Positions 1 to 5,101 of a stretch of 16,432 bases of DNA are shown here, one piece after another. Position numbers and translations under genes: made by a program. Numbering within the stretch: position 1 is the first letter of the stretch; each line of letters opens with the position of its first letter. The stretch lies in NCBI GenBank assembly GCA_050743385.1, contig JBOGFJ010000202.1, positions 1-16,432 on the forward strand. Direction: 5' to 3'. The DNA is from JACDBD01 sp050743385. Its GTDB lineage: Bacteria > Actinomycetota > Acidimicrobiia > IMCC26256 > JACDBD01. The notes under the pieces are model-generated. The model searched no databases. It saw nothing but the letters and a program-made list of their open reading frames with translations, and was not told the origin of the DNA.

Positions 1-1
1 G

Positions 2-220
2 GTCGCGGTGGGGGAGCCCGCCGACTTCCTCCTGGTGCGCACGACCGCGCCCGAGCTCAGCATGGGCGACTTCACGGCCGGTCTCGTCTATTCGGCCACG
101 GGCACGGTCGTCGACACCACCGTCATCGATGGGAACGTGTTGATGCGCGGTGGCGTGGTGGAAGGCGCGGACGAGGTGCGGGAACGAGCCGTGGCGCAGG
201 CCCACCGGCTGCTCAGCTGA
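2..220 (+). CDS. Amidohydrolase, C-terminal fragment (5' end outside window)
   Basis: Only the last 72 codons are present; the reading frame is open to the left edge. The visible part reads GEPADFLLVRTTAPELS, then a segment with LVYSATGTVVDTTVIDG, then a helix-rich tail ending in stop TGA 218-220. This is the typical end of cytosine deaminase / S-adenosylhomocysteine deaminase-like metal-dependent amidohydrolases. There the small beta-sandwich resumes after the barrel with a G-x-x-ADhhhh strand and a final 'V-hhhG-x-hhM' hairpin. The catalytic barrel is not in the window, so the substrate cannot be told. The in-frame GTG at 8 is almost certainly internal. The gene faces the next one (stop at 246) tail to tail. 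The family call rests on the C-terminal pattern only. Confidence 0.7.
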   Translation, partial: VAVGEPADFLLVRTTAPELSMGDFTAGLVYSATGTVVDTTVIDGNVLMRGGVVEGADEVRERAVAQAHRLLS

Positions 221-245
221 GTCAGCGCCAGATGGCTTCCCGCGG

Positions 246-806
246 CTACATCGAGCGCGGTTGCGCGAAGACGGCGCGCAGGCGTTCCTCGAAGTGCTCG
301 AGCGGCAGGGTGTCGTAGTCGGGGTCGAATGCGGTCTGGTCCCACTCGTCGGCGAACCGCGCCGTCAGGTCGTACGCAGGGTGGCCCTCGTACTGCTTCC
401 TGCTGTCGGGATCGCCGCCGAAGTGGTGGTAGTAGTGCCGGCCCTGGAAGTCCTGGTGCACGAGGATCATCCAGTACACCTCGTCACGCACGTACGAACG
501 CAGGATCTCGGCCGCGATCGCGGGATGGTTGAACACGCTCACGGCCTTCCCGACGTCGTGGCAGAGGCTGGCGACCACGACCTCGTCGTCGGCACCGGCG
601 CGCTCGGCCCGGGTGGCGGTCTGGAGGCAATGGGTGAGCTGGTCGACCGCGAAGCCGTCGGTGATGTCGGCGAGCGAGCGGAGCATCGCCAGGACGCTGT
701 CGGCGACCCGGGGCTGGTTCTCGGCGGTCTCGGCGCCGATGGTCGCCCACTGGTCGGCCGTCGACTCGTCCATCCGGGTGAAGGTCTGGTGCTGGGTTTG
801 TGTCAT
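246..806 (-). CDS. HD-domain protein, possible mixed-valence diiron oxygenase-like (PhnZ/MIOX-type fold)
   Basis: A 186-aa protein starting MTQTQHQTF. The start at 806 was chosen over the upstream in-frame ATG at 875 because it sits 6 nt behind a TATA-like -10 and lies beside the divergent gene. The HD superfamily signature is clear: H59 (QLTHCLQTA), H83-D84 (SLCHDVGK), H94 (FNHPA), H117 (LVHQDFQG) and a late Asp at D156 (EWDQTAFDP). H-HD-H-H-D with 24 residues between the first His and the HD pair is the six-ligand pattern known from dinuclear HD proteins such as PhnZ and myo-inositol oxygenase. Plain HD phosphohydrolases often lack some of these. Established for the family: HD proteins bind two metals and either hydrolyse phosphoesters or, in PhnZ/MIOX, cleave C-P or C-C bonds with O2. 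Which activity applies here is inference. It is divergent from the peroxiredoxin-like selenoprotein gene. Confidence 0.75.
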   Translation of the reverse strand: MTQTQHQTFTRMDESTADQWATIGAETAENQPRVADSVLAMLRSLADITDGFAVDQLTHCLQTATRAERAGADDEVVVASLCHDVGKAVSVFNHPAIAAEILRSYVRDEVYWMILVHQDFQGRHYYHHFGGDPDSRKQYEGHPAYDLTARFADEWDQTAFDPDYDTLPLEHFEERLRAVFAQPRSM

Positions 807-825
807 GCCCCTATATTGCCCTCTC
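807..825. promoter_or_regulatory. Shared bidirectional promoter core between the HD gene and the PRXL2-like gene
   Basis: Only 19 bp separate the two divergent start codons (ATG at 806 on minus, GTG at 826 on plus). They contain one AT-rich element in otherwise GC-rich DNA. On plus, TATATT (812-817) matches TAnnnT with 8 nt to the GTG. On minus, CAATAT (complement of 813-818) lies 6 nt from the ATG. Both transcripts would begin at or near the start codon, so both would be leaderless. There is no room for a Shine-Dalgarno site downstream of either -10 box. Overlapping symmetric -10 elements driving divergent transcription are known in bacteria; transcription here is inferred. Confidence 0.55.
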
Positions 826-1350
826 GTGGACGTGGGCAGACTCGCCGACCTCGAGCTCGCCGACGCCGCGGGCACCCCCCGCCGATTGGGCGACTTCTGG
901 GCGGAGCGGGCGGTGGTCGTGGTCTTCCTCCGCCATTTCGGTTGACTGCTCTGCCGGGAGCACGCCGCGCAGTTGCGCGAGCGCTACGACGAGATCCGGG
1001 CCCGGGGCGCGGAGGTGGTCGCGATCGGCACCGGCGACGAGCAGTATGCGGCCCGGTTCGTGGCCGACGAGGACGTGCCGTTCCCGGTCCTCGTCGACGA
1101 CGGCGCCGAAGCAGCCCGAGCCGCGGCCGTGCGTGGGACGACGCCGTGGGGGCTGTTCAACCCACGCAGCTTCCCGGGCGCGTGGCGGGCCCGGAAGGCC
1201 GGCTTCCGCGTGCGCAAGTCGGGGAAGCGCGTGACCCAGCTGGGCGCCACGTTCGTCATCGGCCCGGGCAACCGGATCGGCTACGAGCACGTCGACGCCC
1301 ACACCGCCGACCACGCCCCCCTCGACGCCGTCTTCGCCGCGTTGCCGTAG
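826..1350 (+). CDS. Peroxiredoxin-like (PRXL2/SelU, AhpC-TSA_2) protein with in-frame TGA read as selenocysteine
   Basis: Read through one TGA (943-945), the frame gives a 174-aa thioredoxin-fold protein. It begins VDVGRLADLELADAAG, followed by the first strand VVVVFLRHFG and residue 40 encoded by TGA. Then come L41-L42-C43-R44-E45-H46, and on to GAEVVAIGTGD, VPFPVLVDDG, NPRSFPGAW and GATFVIGPGNRIGYEH. In this family the strand is normally followed by Cys-x-x-Cys-Arg-Glu, so the TGA falls exactly on the first redox Cys and yields U-x-x-C. The frame, the codon composition and the fold continue unbroken on both sides, which a decayed gene would rarely show. Eukaryotic SelU/PRXL2 proteins are known selenoproteins with U-x-x-C at this site. 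The role is thiol redox or peroxide chemistry in the cytosol. GTG 826 was chosen as start; ATG 805 and GTG 832 are alternatives. No Sec machinery is in the window. A sequencing error or true nonsense mutation remains possible. Confidence 0.75.
943..945 (+). other. Probable selenocysteine codon (TGA, residue 40 of the PRXL2-like protein)
   Basis: This is the single TGA that interrupts the otherwise open frame 826-1350. It directly follows the codons for FLRHFG and precedes LLCREH, where the family has its peroxidatic or first CxxC cysteine. If it were a stop, the product would be a useless 39-residue peptide, and the rest would lack the first strand and active site. Confidence 0.72.
946..982 (+). 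promoter_or_regulatory. Candidate bacterial SECIS region just downstream of the TGA
   Basis: Bacterial SECIS elements are hairpins inside the coding region right after the UGA. Two mutually exclusive hairpins can be drawn here. One pairs CGCGC (966-970) with GCGCG (975-979) around the loop AGUU, whose G is about 26 nt past the UGA; this agrees with the known spacing range and with the known need for a G early in the apical loop. The other pairs 951-957 with 965-972 (one bulged C at 968) around the loop GAGCACG at 958-964, only 12 nt past the UGA, which is short. A short GCUC/GAGC pairing (948-951 with 979-982) could close the first hairpin from outside. GC-rich DNA forms such pairings easily, so this is weak evidence alone. 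Confidence 0.4.
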
Positions 1351-1352
1351 CC

Positions 1353-1388
1353 CCACCGCCCCTAGCCCCGGCCGCATTGGGTCGGTGG
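1353..1388. terminator. Possible weak hairpin between convergent genes
   Basis: CCACCGCCC (1353-1361) can pair with GGG-T-CGGTGG (1379-1388, one bulged T) around a 17-nt loop. It lies between the stop of the peroxiredoxin-like gene (1350) and the stop of the convergent M48-like gene (1417). There is no T-tract, so it would not be a canonical intrinsic terminator. A short direct repeat (TCAGGTGG twice, then TCAGG, 1401-1421) lies beside it and runs into the M48-like stop codon. Confidence 0.25.
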
Positions 1389-1416
1389 ATCGTCAGTTCG
1401 TCAGGTGGTCAGGTGG

Positions 1417-2385
1417 TCAGGTCGCATCGGGGAGGCGGGCGAGGGCCTCGATGCGGCGGACGCGCTCGGGGAGGATGCGGTGGGTGCGCAGGAACCAGCG
1501 CGACGACCGCGTGTGCGGGTACTCGAGCCACAGGTGGGCGTTCCCCGGATCGCCGCGCCGCACCTCGTGGGGGTCTTCGGCGATGCGGCGGAGGCCCCGC
1601 GCGAGCGCGACGGGATTGCGGCAGTAGCGGACGGCCAGGCCGTCGGACAGCCGCGCCCGCGTTCGCAGCACCACCGCGCGCAGGATGACGCTGCCGACCA
1701 CCAGCGGCGTCGCCAACACCGCGAGCGGGGCGAGGAGGAACGTCATCTCGTCGACGTCGTCGAACACGCCGGCCCAGAGCTCGAAGACCCGCCGTGTGCA
1801 CGCGTAGACGACCGTGTCGAGTGACACGTCGAGCTCGGCGACGCGCCCGATCTCGTAGGCGAGGACGGCCTCGATCTCCGCGCGAGGGAGCGACTCGAGC
1901 AACCCGGTCGTCACCACGATCCAGGCGGTCGGGGGCCGCCGACCGACGGTGAGGCAGTTGGGGGCGTCGTCGATGACCACCGCGCAGCTGGGCGGGAGGA
2001 CGCCGGCGGCGAGCGAGAGCCCGTCGATCAGACCGCGCGCCCGCCGGTGTGCGCCCTCCGGAAGCCGCGGCGGCGGTGGGGTGGCCCGACCGGGCAGCGG
2101 CCAGGCCCGCACGAACTCGAGCGCGTGGCGCTCGGATCGAGCGAGCGACCACGCGAACACACCCCCCGCCCCGATCACGCCGAACACGGCGCTCACCCCG
2201 AGCGACCACCAGATCAACGCCCACCCGAGTCCCCAGCGCGCGCCGAGCGCCGCGAAGGCTGCGAACAACACCCAGGCCATCGGGAACACGAGCACGGTGA
2301 TCGTGACTGCGAGCAGCGCGACCCCGGCGCCCGTCACCAGCCGGATGCGCCGGCGGGCCGAGGCGATCAGGTCGTCGTGCACCAC
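1417..2385 (-). CDS. M48-family-like membrane protein lacking the zinc site (pseudo-peptidase)
   Basis: A 322-aa protein starting at the first of two adjacent GTG codons (2385, MVHDDLIASARRR). It has two N-terminal membrane segments (about residues 16-45 and 53-82) and another hydrophobic stretch around 215-240. This is the layout of HtpX/M48 membrane metallopeptidases, and the central segment LPRAEIEAVLAYEIGRVAELD aligns naturally with the M48 helix ELxAVLAHELGH. Here both zinc histidines are replaced (Y177, R181) while the catalytic-type E178 stays. The region matching the third ligand (family R-E-Y-x-A-D) reads RARLSD (243-248), with Ala where the Glu ligand should be. All three metal ligands are therefore gone, and hydrolysis is very unlikely if the alignment is right. 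A scaffold or regulatory role is inference. It is divergent from the methyltransferase at 2472 and convergent with the peroxiredoxin-like gene. Confidence 0.7.
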   Translation of the reverse strand: MVHDDLIASARRRIRLVTGAGVALLAVTITVLVFPMAWVLFAAFAALGARWGLGWALIWWSLGVSAVFGVIGAGGVFAWSLARSERHALEFVRAWPLPGRATPPPPRLPEGAHRRARGLIDGLSLAAGVLPPSCAVVIDDAPNCLTVGRRPPTAWIVVTTGLLESLPRAEIEAVLAYEIGRVAELDVSLDTVVYACTRRVFELWAGVFDDVDEMTFLLAPLAVLATPLVVGSVILRAVVLRTRARLSDGLAVRYCRNPVALARGLRRIAEDPHEVRRGDPGNAHLWLEYPHTRSSRWFLRTHRILPERVRRIEALARLPDAT

Positions 2386-2405
2386 GCGATGGTGACACTC
2401 CGCCC

Positions 2406-2450
2406 GGCCGGGAGTCGGGGCGCCGGCCGGGAGTCGGGGCGCCGGCCGGG
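2406..2450. repeat. 19-bp tandem repeat, 2.4 copies, in a divergent promoter region
   Basis: The unit ggccgggagtcggggcgcc occurs at 2406-2424 and 2425-2443 without a mismatch, followed by a partial third copy (2444-2450). It fills most of the gap between the M48-like gene (start 2385) and the methyltransferase (start 2472) and ends 8 bp before the -10 box of the latter, so it covers its -35 region. It could be an operator with two binding sites or simple slippage; the sequence does not decide. Confidence 0.8.
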
Positions 2451-2458
2451 CGTGGCGA

Positions 2459-2471
2459 TAGCGTCCGGCGC
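2459..2471 (+). promoter_or_regulatory. Leaderless -10 box for the methyltransferase at 2472
   Basis: TAGCGT (2459-2464) fits TAnnnT and lies 7 nt before the GTG. No Shine-Dalgarno sequence fits between them, so the mRNA probably starts at the GTG. The same hexamer with the same spacing precedes the hydrolase at 3963. Confidence 0.5.
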
Positions 2472-3074
2472 GTGCAGCGCGACCCGTTCGCCCGGGTGGA
2501 CGAGTCGGACGACGCCGCGTTCTACGCGTTCGAGCGCAAGGTCGTGCACCTCGAGCCCGGGGCGATCGAAGCCCTGCGGACCTTCTACTCGCGGGTGCTG
2601 CCACCCGGCAGCGACGTGCTCGATCTGATGTCGTCGTGGCGATCGCACCTTCCCGACGGTCTCGGTCGCGTCGTGGGTTTGGGCATGAACACCGCCGAGA
2701 TGGCGGACAATCCACAGTTGACCGAGTTCGTCGTCCATGACCTGAACCGCGACCCGCGGTTGCCGTTCGGCGACTCCTCGTTCGACGCGGTCGTATGCGC
2801 GGTGAGCGTGCAGTACCTCACGCAGCCGTTGGCGGTGTTCGCCGAGGCAGGCCGTGTCCTGCGCCCCGGCGGGCCGATCGTGGTGTCGTTCTCCAACCGT
2901 TGCTTCCCCACGAAGGCGGTGGCCATCTGGCTCGCGGGCGGCGACGACGCCCATCGCCGCCTCGTGCGCGAGTACCTCGAGCGCACCGGCTTCGTGGCCG
3001 TGAGCGAGGACGCGCCTCCGAGCTCCGACGACCCGCTGATCGTCGTGCGGGGTCGCCGGCCGGAGCACCCTTGA
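2472..3074 (+). CDS. Class I SAM-dependent methyltransferase (type 11-like)
   Basis: A 200-aa protein with a Rossmann-type methyltransferase core: motif I region SDVLDLMSSWRSHLP (47-61), strand 2 VVGLGMN (67-73), acidic strand FVVHDLNRDPRLPF (87-99), motif IV FDAVVCAVSVQYL (104-116), and the post-motif AGRVLRPGGPIVVSFSNR (126-143). Motif I lacks the usual G-x-G-x-G and has DLMSSWRSH instead. I recall this as a feature of a small methyltransferase subgroup shared with cyanobacteria and plants, not a defect. The substrate is unknown. The start GTG is fixed by the -10 box 7 nt upstream. It ends 4 nt before the stop of the convergent hydrolase, so the two transcripts must overlap at their 3' ends. 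No operon partner lies on the same strand. Confidence 0.75.
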   Translation: MQRDPFARVDESDDAAFYAFERKVVHLEPGAIEALRTFYSRVLPPGSDVLDLMSSWRSHLPDGLGRVVGLGMNTAEMADNPQLTEFVVHDLNRDPRLPFGDSSFDAVVCAVSVQYLTQPLAVFAEAGRVLRPGGPIVVSFSNRCFPTKAVAIWLAGGDDAHRRLVREYLERTGFVAVSEDAPPSSDDPLIVVRGRRPEHP

Positions 3075-3078
3075 CGGC

Positions 3079-3963
3079 TCAGTCGGTGAGGAACTGCTCG
3101 AGCAACTGCGCCAGCTCGACGGGACGGTCACCCTGGATGCTGTGGCCCGCGCCGGCCACCGTCTCGATTCGGGCGCCGGGCTGGCGGCGCCGGAGCTCGG
3201 CGATGTCCTCGTCGCCGACGACCGCGGAATCGGCCCCGCGAACCAGGAGGAGCGGCACGGCGATCGCCGACACGTCGTCCCACAACACGCCGAAGTCGGG
3301 CATCTCGGCGGTCTCGGCCAGGCGCGGCCGCTGGTAGCGCCAGACCCAGCGCCCATCGTCGCGTTCGACCGCGTTGTGGAGCACGCCCCGTCGCAACGAC
3401 GACTCCGTGCGCGTGGGGTTGAACTCGATGGTACGGGCGAGGATCTCGTCGAAGCTCTCGAAGCTCTCGGGCCCGGCGATGAAGGCGGCGATCGGCGCGG
3501 CCTTCTCGCGGTCGACGCCCGGAGTCACGTCGACGAGCGCGAGCTTGCGGACGAGCTCGGGCCGGCGCGCGGTCATGGCGATGGCGGTGAGCCCCCCGAG
3601 CGACATCCCGACGACCATGCGCGCCTCCGGCGCGAGCTCGCGAATCGCAACCGCGACGTCGGCGGCGTTGTTCACCGGGCCGAATGGGCCGTCGTCGCGG
3701 TGGTCGGAGTGTCCGTGCCCCGGGAGGTCGATGGCGACGAGCGGCCGGCCGAGAGCGAGCGCGACCGTGTCCCACGTGTGCGCGTTCTGCGCGCCGCCGT
3801 GGAGCAGCACGACCTCGGGTCGTTCGGTTCCCCACACCAGCGCGCTGAGCCGGCGCCCGGCGTCGACGTCGACCGACACCCGGCCGACAACCGGCGGGCC
3901 CGACCACGGCAGACCGGCTTCGGCGGCGTTCTCGTGGAAGAGCCCGAACTCGTCGTACTGCAT
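3079..3963 (-). CDS. Alpha/beta-fold hydrolase
   Basis: A 294-aa serine hydrolase. Features in order are the oxyanion loop VVLLHGGAQNAHTWD (51-65), the strand VAIDLPGHGHSD (76-87), the nucleophile elbow GMSLGG with S121, the acid RGADS with D245, and GAGHS with H274. This is a complete Ser-Asp-His triad of the epoxide hydrolase / carboxylesterase / C-C hydrolase type. A cap segment lies around 150-215. No signal peptide is visible, so it is cytosolic. The substrate cannot be assigned. The ATG at 3963 is preferred because a TAGCGT box lies 7 nt upstream. The frame stays open far beyond it toward 5067, but that part is the antisense of ctaA. It is divergent from ctaA with 72 bp between starts. 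Confidence 0.88.
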   Translation of the reverse strand: MQYDEFGLFHENAAEAGLPWSGPPVVGRVSVDVDAGRRLSALVWGTERPEVVLLHGGAQNAHTWDTVALALGRPLVAIDLPGHGHSDHRDDGPFGPVNNAADVAVAIRELAPEARMVVGMSLGGLTAIAMTARRPELVRKLALVDVTPGVDREKAAPIAAFIAGPESFESFDEILARTIEFNPTRTESSLRRGVLHNAVERDDGRWVWRYQRPRLAETAEMPDFGVLWDDVSAIAVPLLLVRGADSAVVGDEDIAELRRRQPGARIETVAGAGHSIQGDRPVELAQLLEQFLTD

Positions 3964-3976
3964 GTCGGGCACGCTA
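3964..3976 (-). promoter_or_regulatory. Leaderless -10 box for the alpha/beta hydrolase
   Basis: TAGCGT on minus (3971-3976), 7 nt from the ATG at 3963, with no ribosome binding site between. Same hexamer and spacing as at 2459. Confidence 0.5.
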
Positions 3977-4023
3977 TCTGCGCTCGCGGCGATGCCGATA
4001 TTCGGGCTTGGAGATGCCAGCCG

Positions 4024-4035
4024 TAGGATGCGGTC
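4024..4035 (+). promoter_or_regulatory. Leaderless -10 box for ctaA
   Basis: TAGGAT (4024-4029) lies 6 nt before the GTG at 4036. TTCGGG at 4001-4006 is 17 nt further upstream and could be a weak -35. No Shine-Dalgarno site is present. Confidence 0.5.
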
Positions 4036-5007
4036 GTGCCGCAGCTGTCCTTCGAGCGCCTCCCTCGCCTGAGCCCGCCTGCCTACCGCTGGATCACGTT
4101 CGGGGCCGCCCTTCTGCTCGCGGTGATCATCGTGACCGGCGGGGCAGTACGCCTCACCGACTCGGGTCTGGGTTGCCCGCAGTGGCCGAACTGCGCCGAG
4201 GGGAGCCTCGCGCCCCGGGAGGCCAGCGACGCCAACGCCATGATCGAGTTCGTCAACCGCGTGTTCACCGGGCTCGTGTCCGTGGCGGTTGTCGTCGCCG
4301 TGCTCGGTTCCCTGCTCCGCAACCCGCGCCGGCGTGACCTCGTCTGGCTGTCGCTGGGACTCGTGATCGGGGTCGCGGCCCAGGCCGTGCTGGGCGGGCT
4401 GACGGTGCTCTTCCACCTCGCACCCCAGTTCGTGATGGCGCACTTCCTGCTCTCGCTCGTCCTGCTCACGAACGCGCTCGTGCTCCACCGTCGCGCCGGC
4501 CGGCCCGACGAGCCCGTGCGACCGATCGTCCCGTCCGTCGTCGTCGGCTTCGGACGGGTGCTGCTGCTGGCTGCCAGCGTCGTGGTCGTGACCGGCACCG
4601 TGCTCACCGGGTCGGGGCCGCACAGCGGCGGCGCCCCCGACGACGAGGTCGAGCGCTTCAACCTCTCGATCCCCGACGTCGCCCGGGTGCACGGAACGAG
4701 CGTGATCGGCTTCCTCGTGCTCGTGCTCGCGACGCTCGCCCTGCTTCGAAGGGTGCGCGCCCCGCTGAACGTGCAACAACGCCTGGGGGTGCTGCTGCTC
4801 GTCGTCGTCGCCCAGGCGGGTGTCGGTTACGCCCAGTACCTCAACGACATCCCCCCGCTCCTGGTCGGGATCCACCTGGCCGGCGCGACCGCGGTCTGGG
4901 CGGCGGTCGTGGCGTTCTACCTGGGGCTGTCGGCTCCGGCACGGGACATCGCGCCGGTGGTCGGCACCCGCCGGACTCTCGCCGGTGCCGGCGCGGGCGT
5001 GCGTTGA
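4036..5007 (+). CDS. ctaA: Heme A synthase (CtaA/Cox15 family)
   Basis: A 323-aa polytopic membrane protein with about eight transmembrane helices. It oxidises the C8 methyl of heme O to give heme A for aa3-type cytochrome oxidase. Visible hallmarks are the loop after helix 1, VRLTDSGLGCPQWPNC, with the cysteine pair C47/C53; EFVNRVFTG (71-79) after it; H136 in QFVMAHFLLS; H219 in DVARVHGTSV; and H280 in LVGIHLAG. The position of the first conserved His (E-x-x-H-R in Bacillus) is Asn74. I recall Asn here in actinobacterial CtaA, so it is a lineage trait and not a defect. The fold is an internal duplication of four-helix halves. The GTG start is supported by the -10 box. No ctaB or cox genes are adjacent in the window. 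Confidence 0.93.
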   Translation: MPQLSFERLPRLSPPAYRWITFGAALLLAVIIVTGGAVRLTDSGLGCPQWPNCAEGSLAPREASDANAMIEFVNRVFTGLVSVAVVVAVLGSLLRNPRRRDLVWLSLGLVIGVAAQAVLGGLTVLFHLAPQFVMAHFLLSLVLLTNALVLHRRAGRPDEPVRPIVPSVVVGFGRVLLLAASVVVVTGTVLTGSGPHSGGAPDDEVERFNLSIPDVARVHGTSVIGFLVLVLATLALLRRVRAPLNVQQRLGVLLLVVVAQAGVGYAQYLNDIPPLLVGIHLAGATAVWAAVVAFYLGLSAPARDIAPVVGTRRTLAGAGAGVR

Positions 5008-5036
5008 GCCGTGCGATTCCCGACGGCGCCCAAATC

Positions 5037-5067
5037 CCGACAGGGGGTTGTCGGCGTGCCGCGGCAC
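5037..5067. other. Two adjacent hairpins upstream of the ABC operon
   Basis: The 94-nt gap between ctaA and the ABC ATPase has an inverted repeat ccgaca/tgtcgg (5037-5042 with 5049-5054, loop of six) and, two bases on, a perfect 12-nt palindrome gtgccgcggcac (5056-5067). They could end the ctaA transcript or form a 5'-leader structure of the ABC operon. No T-tract follows. Confidence 0.3.
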
Positions 5068-5090
5068 CCTTGTTCGGGGCGGATGGCCAC

Positions 5091-5096
5091 AGGAGG
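5091..5096 (+). promoter_or_regulatory. Strong Shine-Dalgarno site fixing the ABC ATPase start
   Basis: AGGAGG at 5091-5096 lies 5 nt before ATG 5102. It contrasts with the leaderless genes around it and shows this mRNA has a real leader. Confidence 0.85.
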
Positions 5097-5101
5097 AACC
5101 G

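Noticed and set aside
943..945. TGA at 943-945 as an ordinary stop, leaving a pseudogene
   Set aside because: It is the only interruption, it falls on the exact redox-Cys column, and the downstream half (125+ codons) is undamaged. A random nonsense mutation there is possible but less likely than Sec.
951..972. The closer hairpin (loop 958-964) as the main SECIS
   Set aside because: Its loop is only about 12 nt from the UGA, short of the spacing known for bacterial SECIS, and it has a bulge. Kept only as an alternative fold.
150..1688. Long plus-strand open frame across the HD gene, the selenoprotein gene and the M48-like gene
   Set aside because: Its product is Arg/Gly/Pro-rich with no domain, crossing three real genes in other frames; typical of GC-rich shadow frames.
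1417..2385. Active M48 zinc peptidase
   Set aside because: Neither HExxH histidine nor the third-ligand Glu is present.
3964..5067. Long open minus-strand frame continuing upstream of the alpha/beta hydrolase
   Set aside because: It is antisense to ctaA, of low-complexity His/Glu/Arg-rich composition, and the hydrolase has a good start with a -10 box at 3963.
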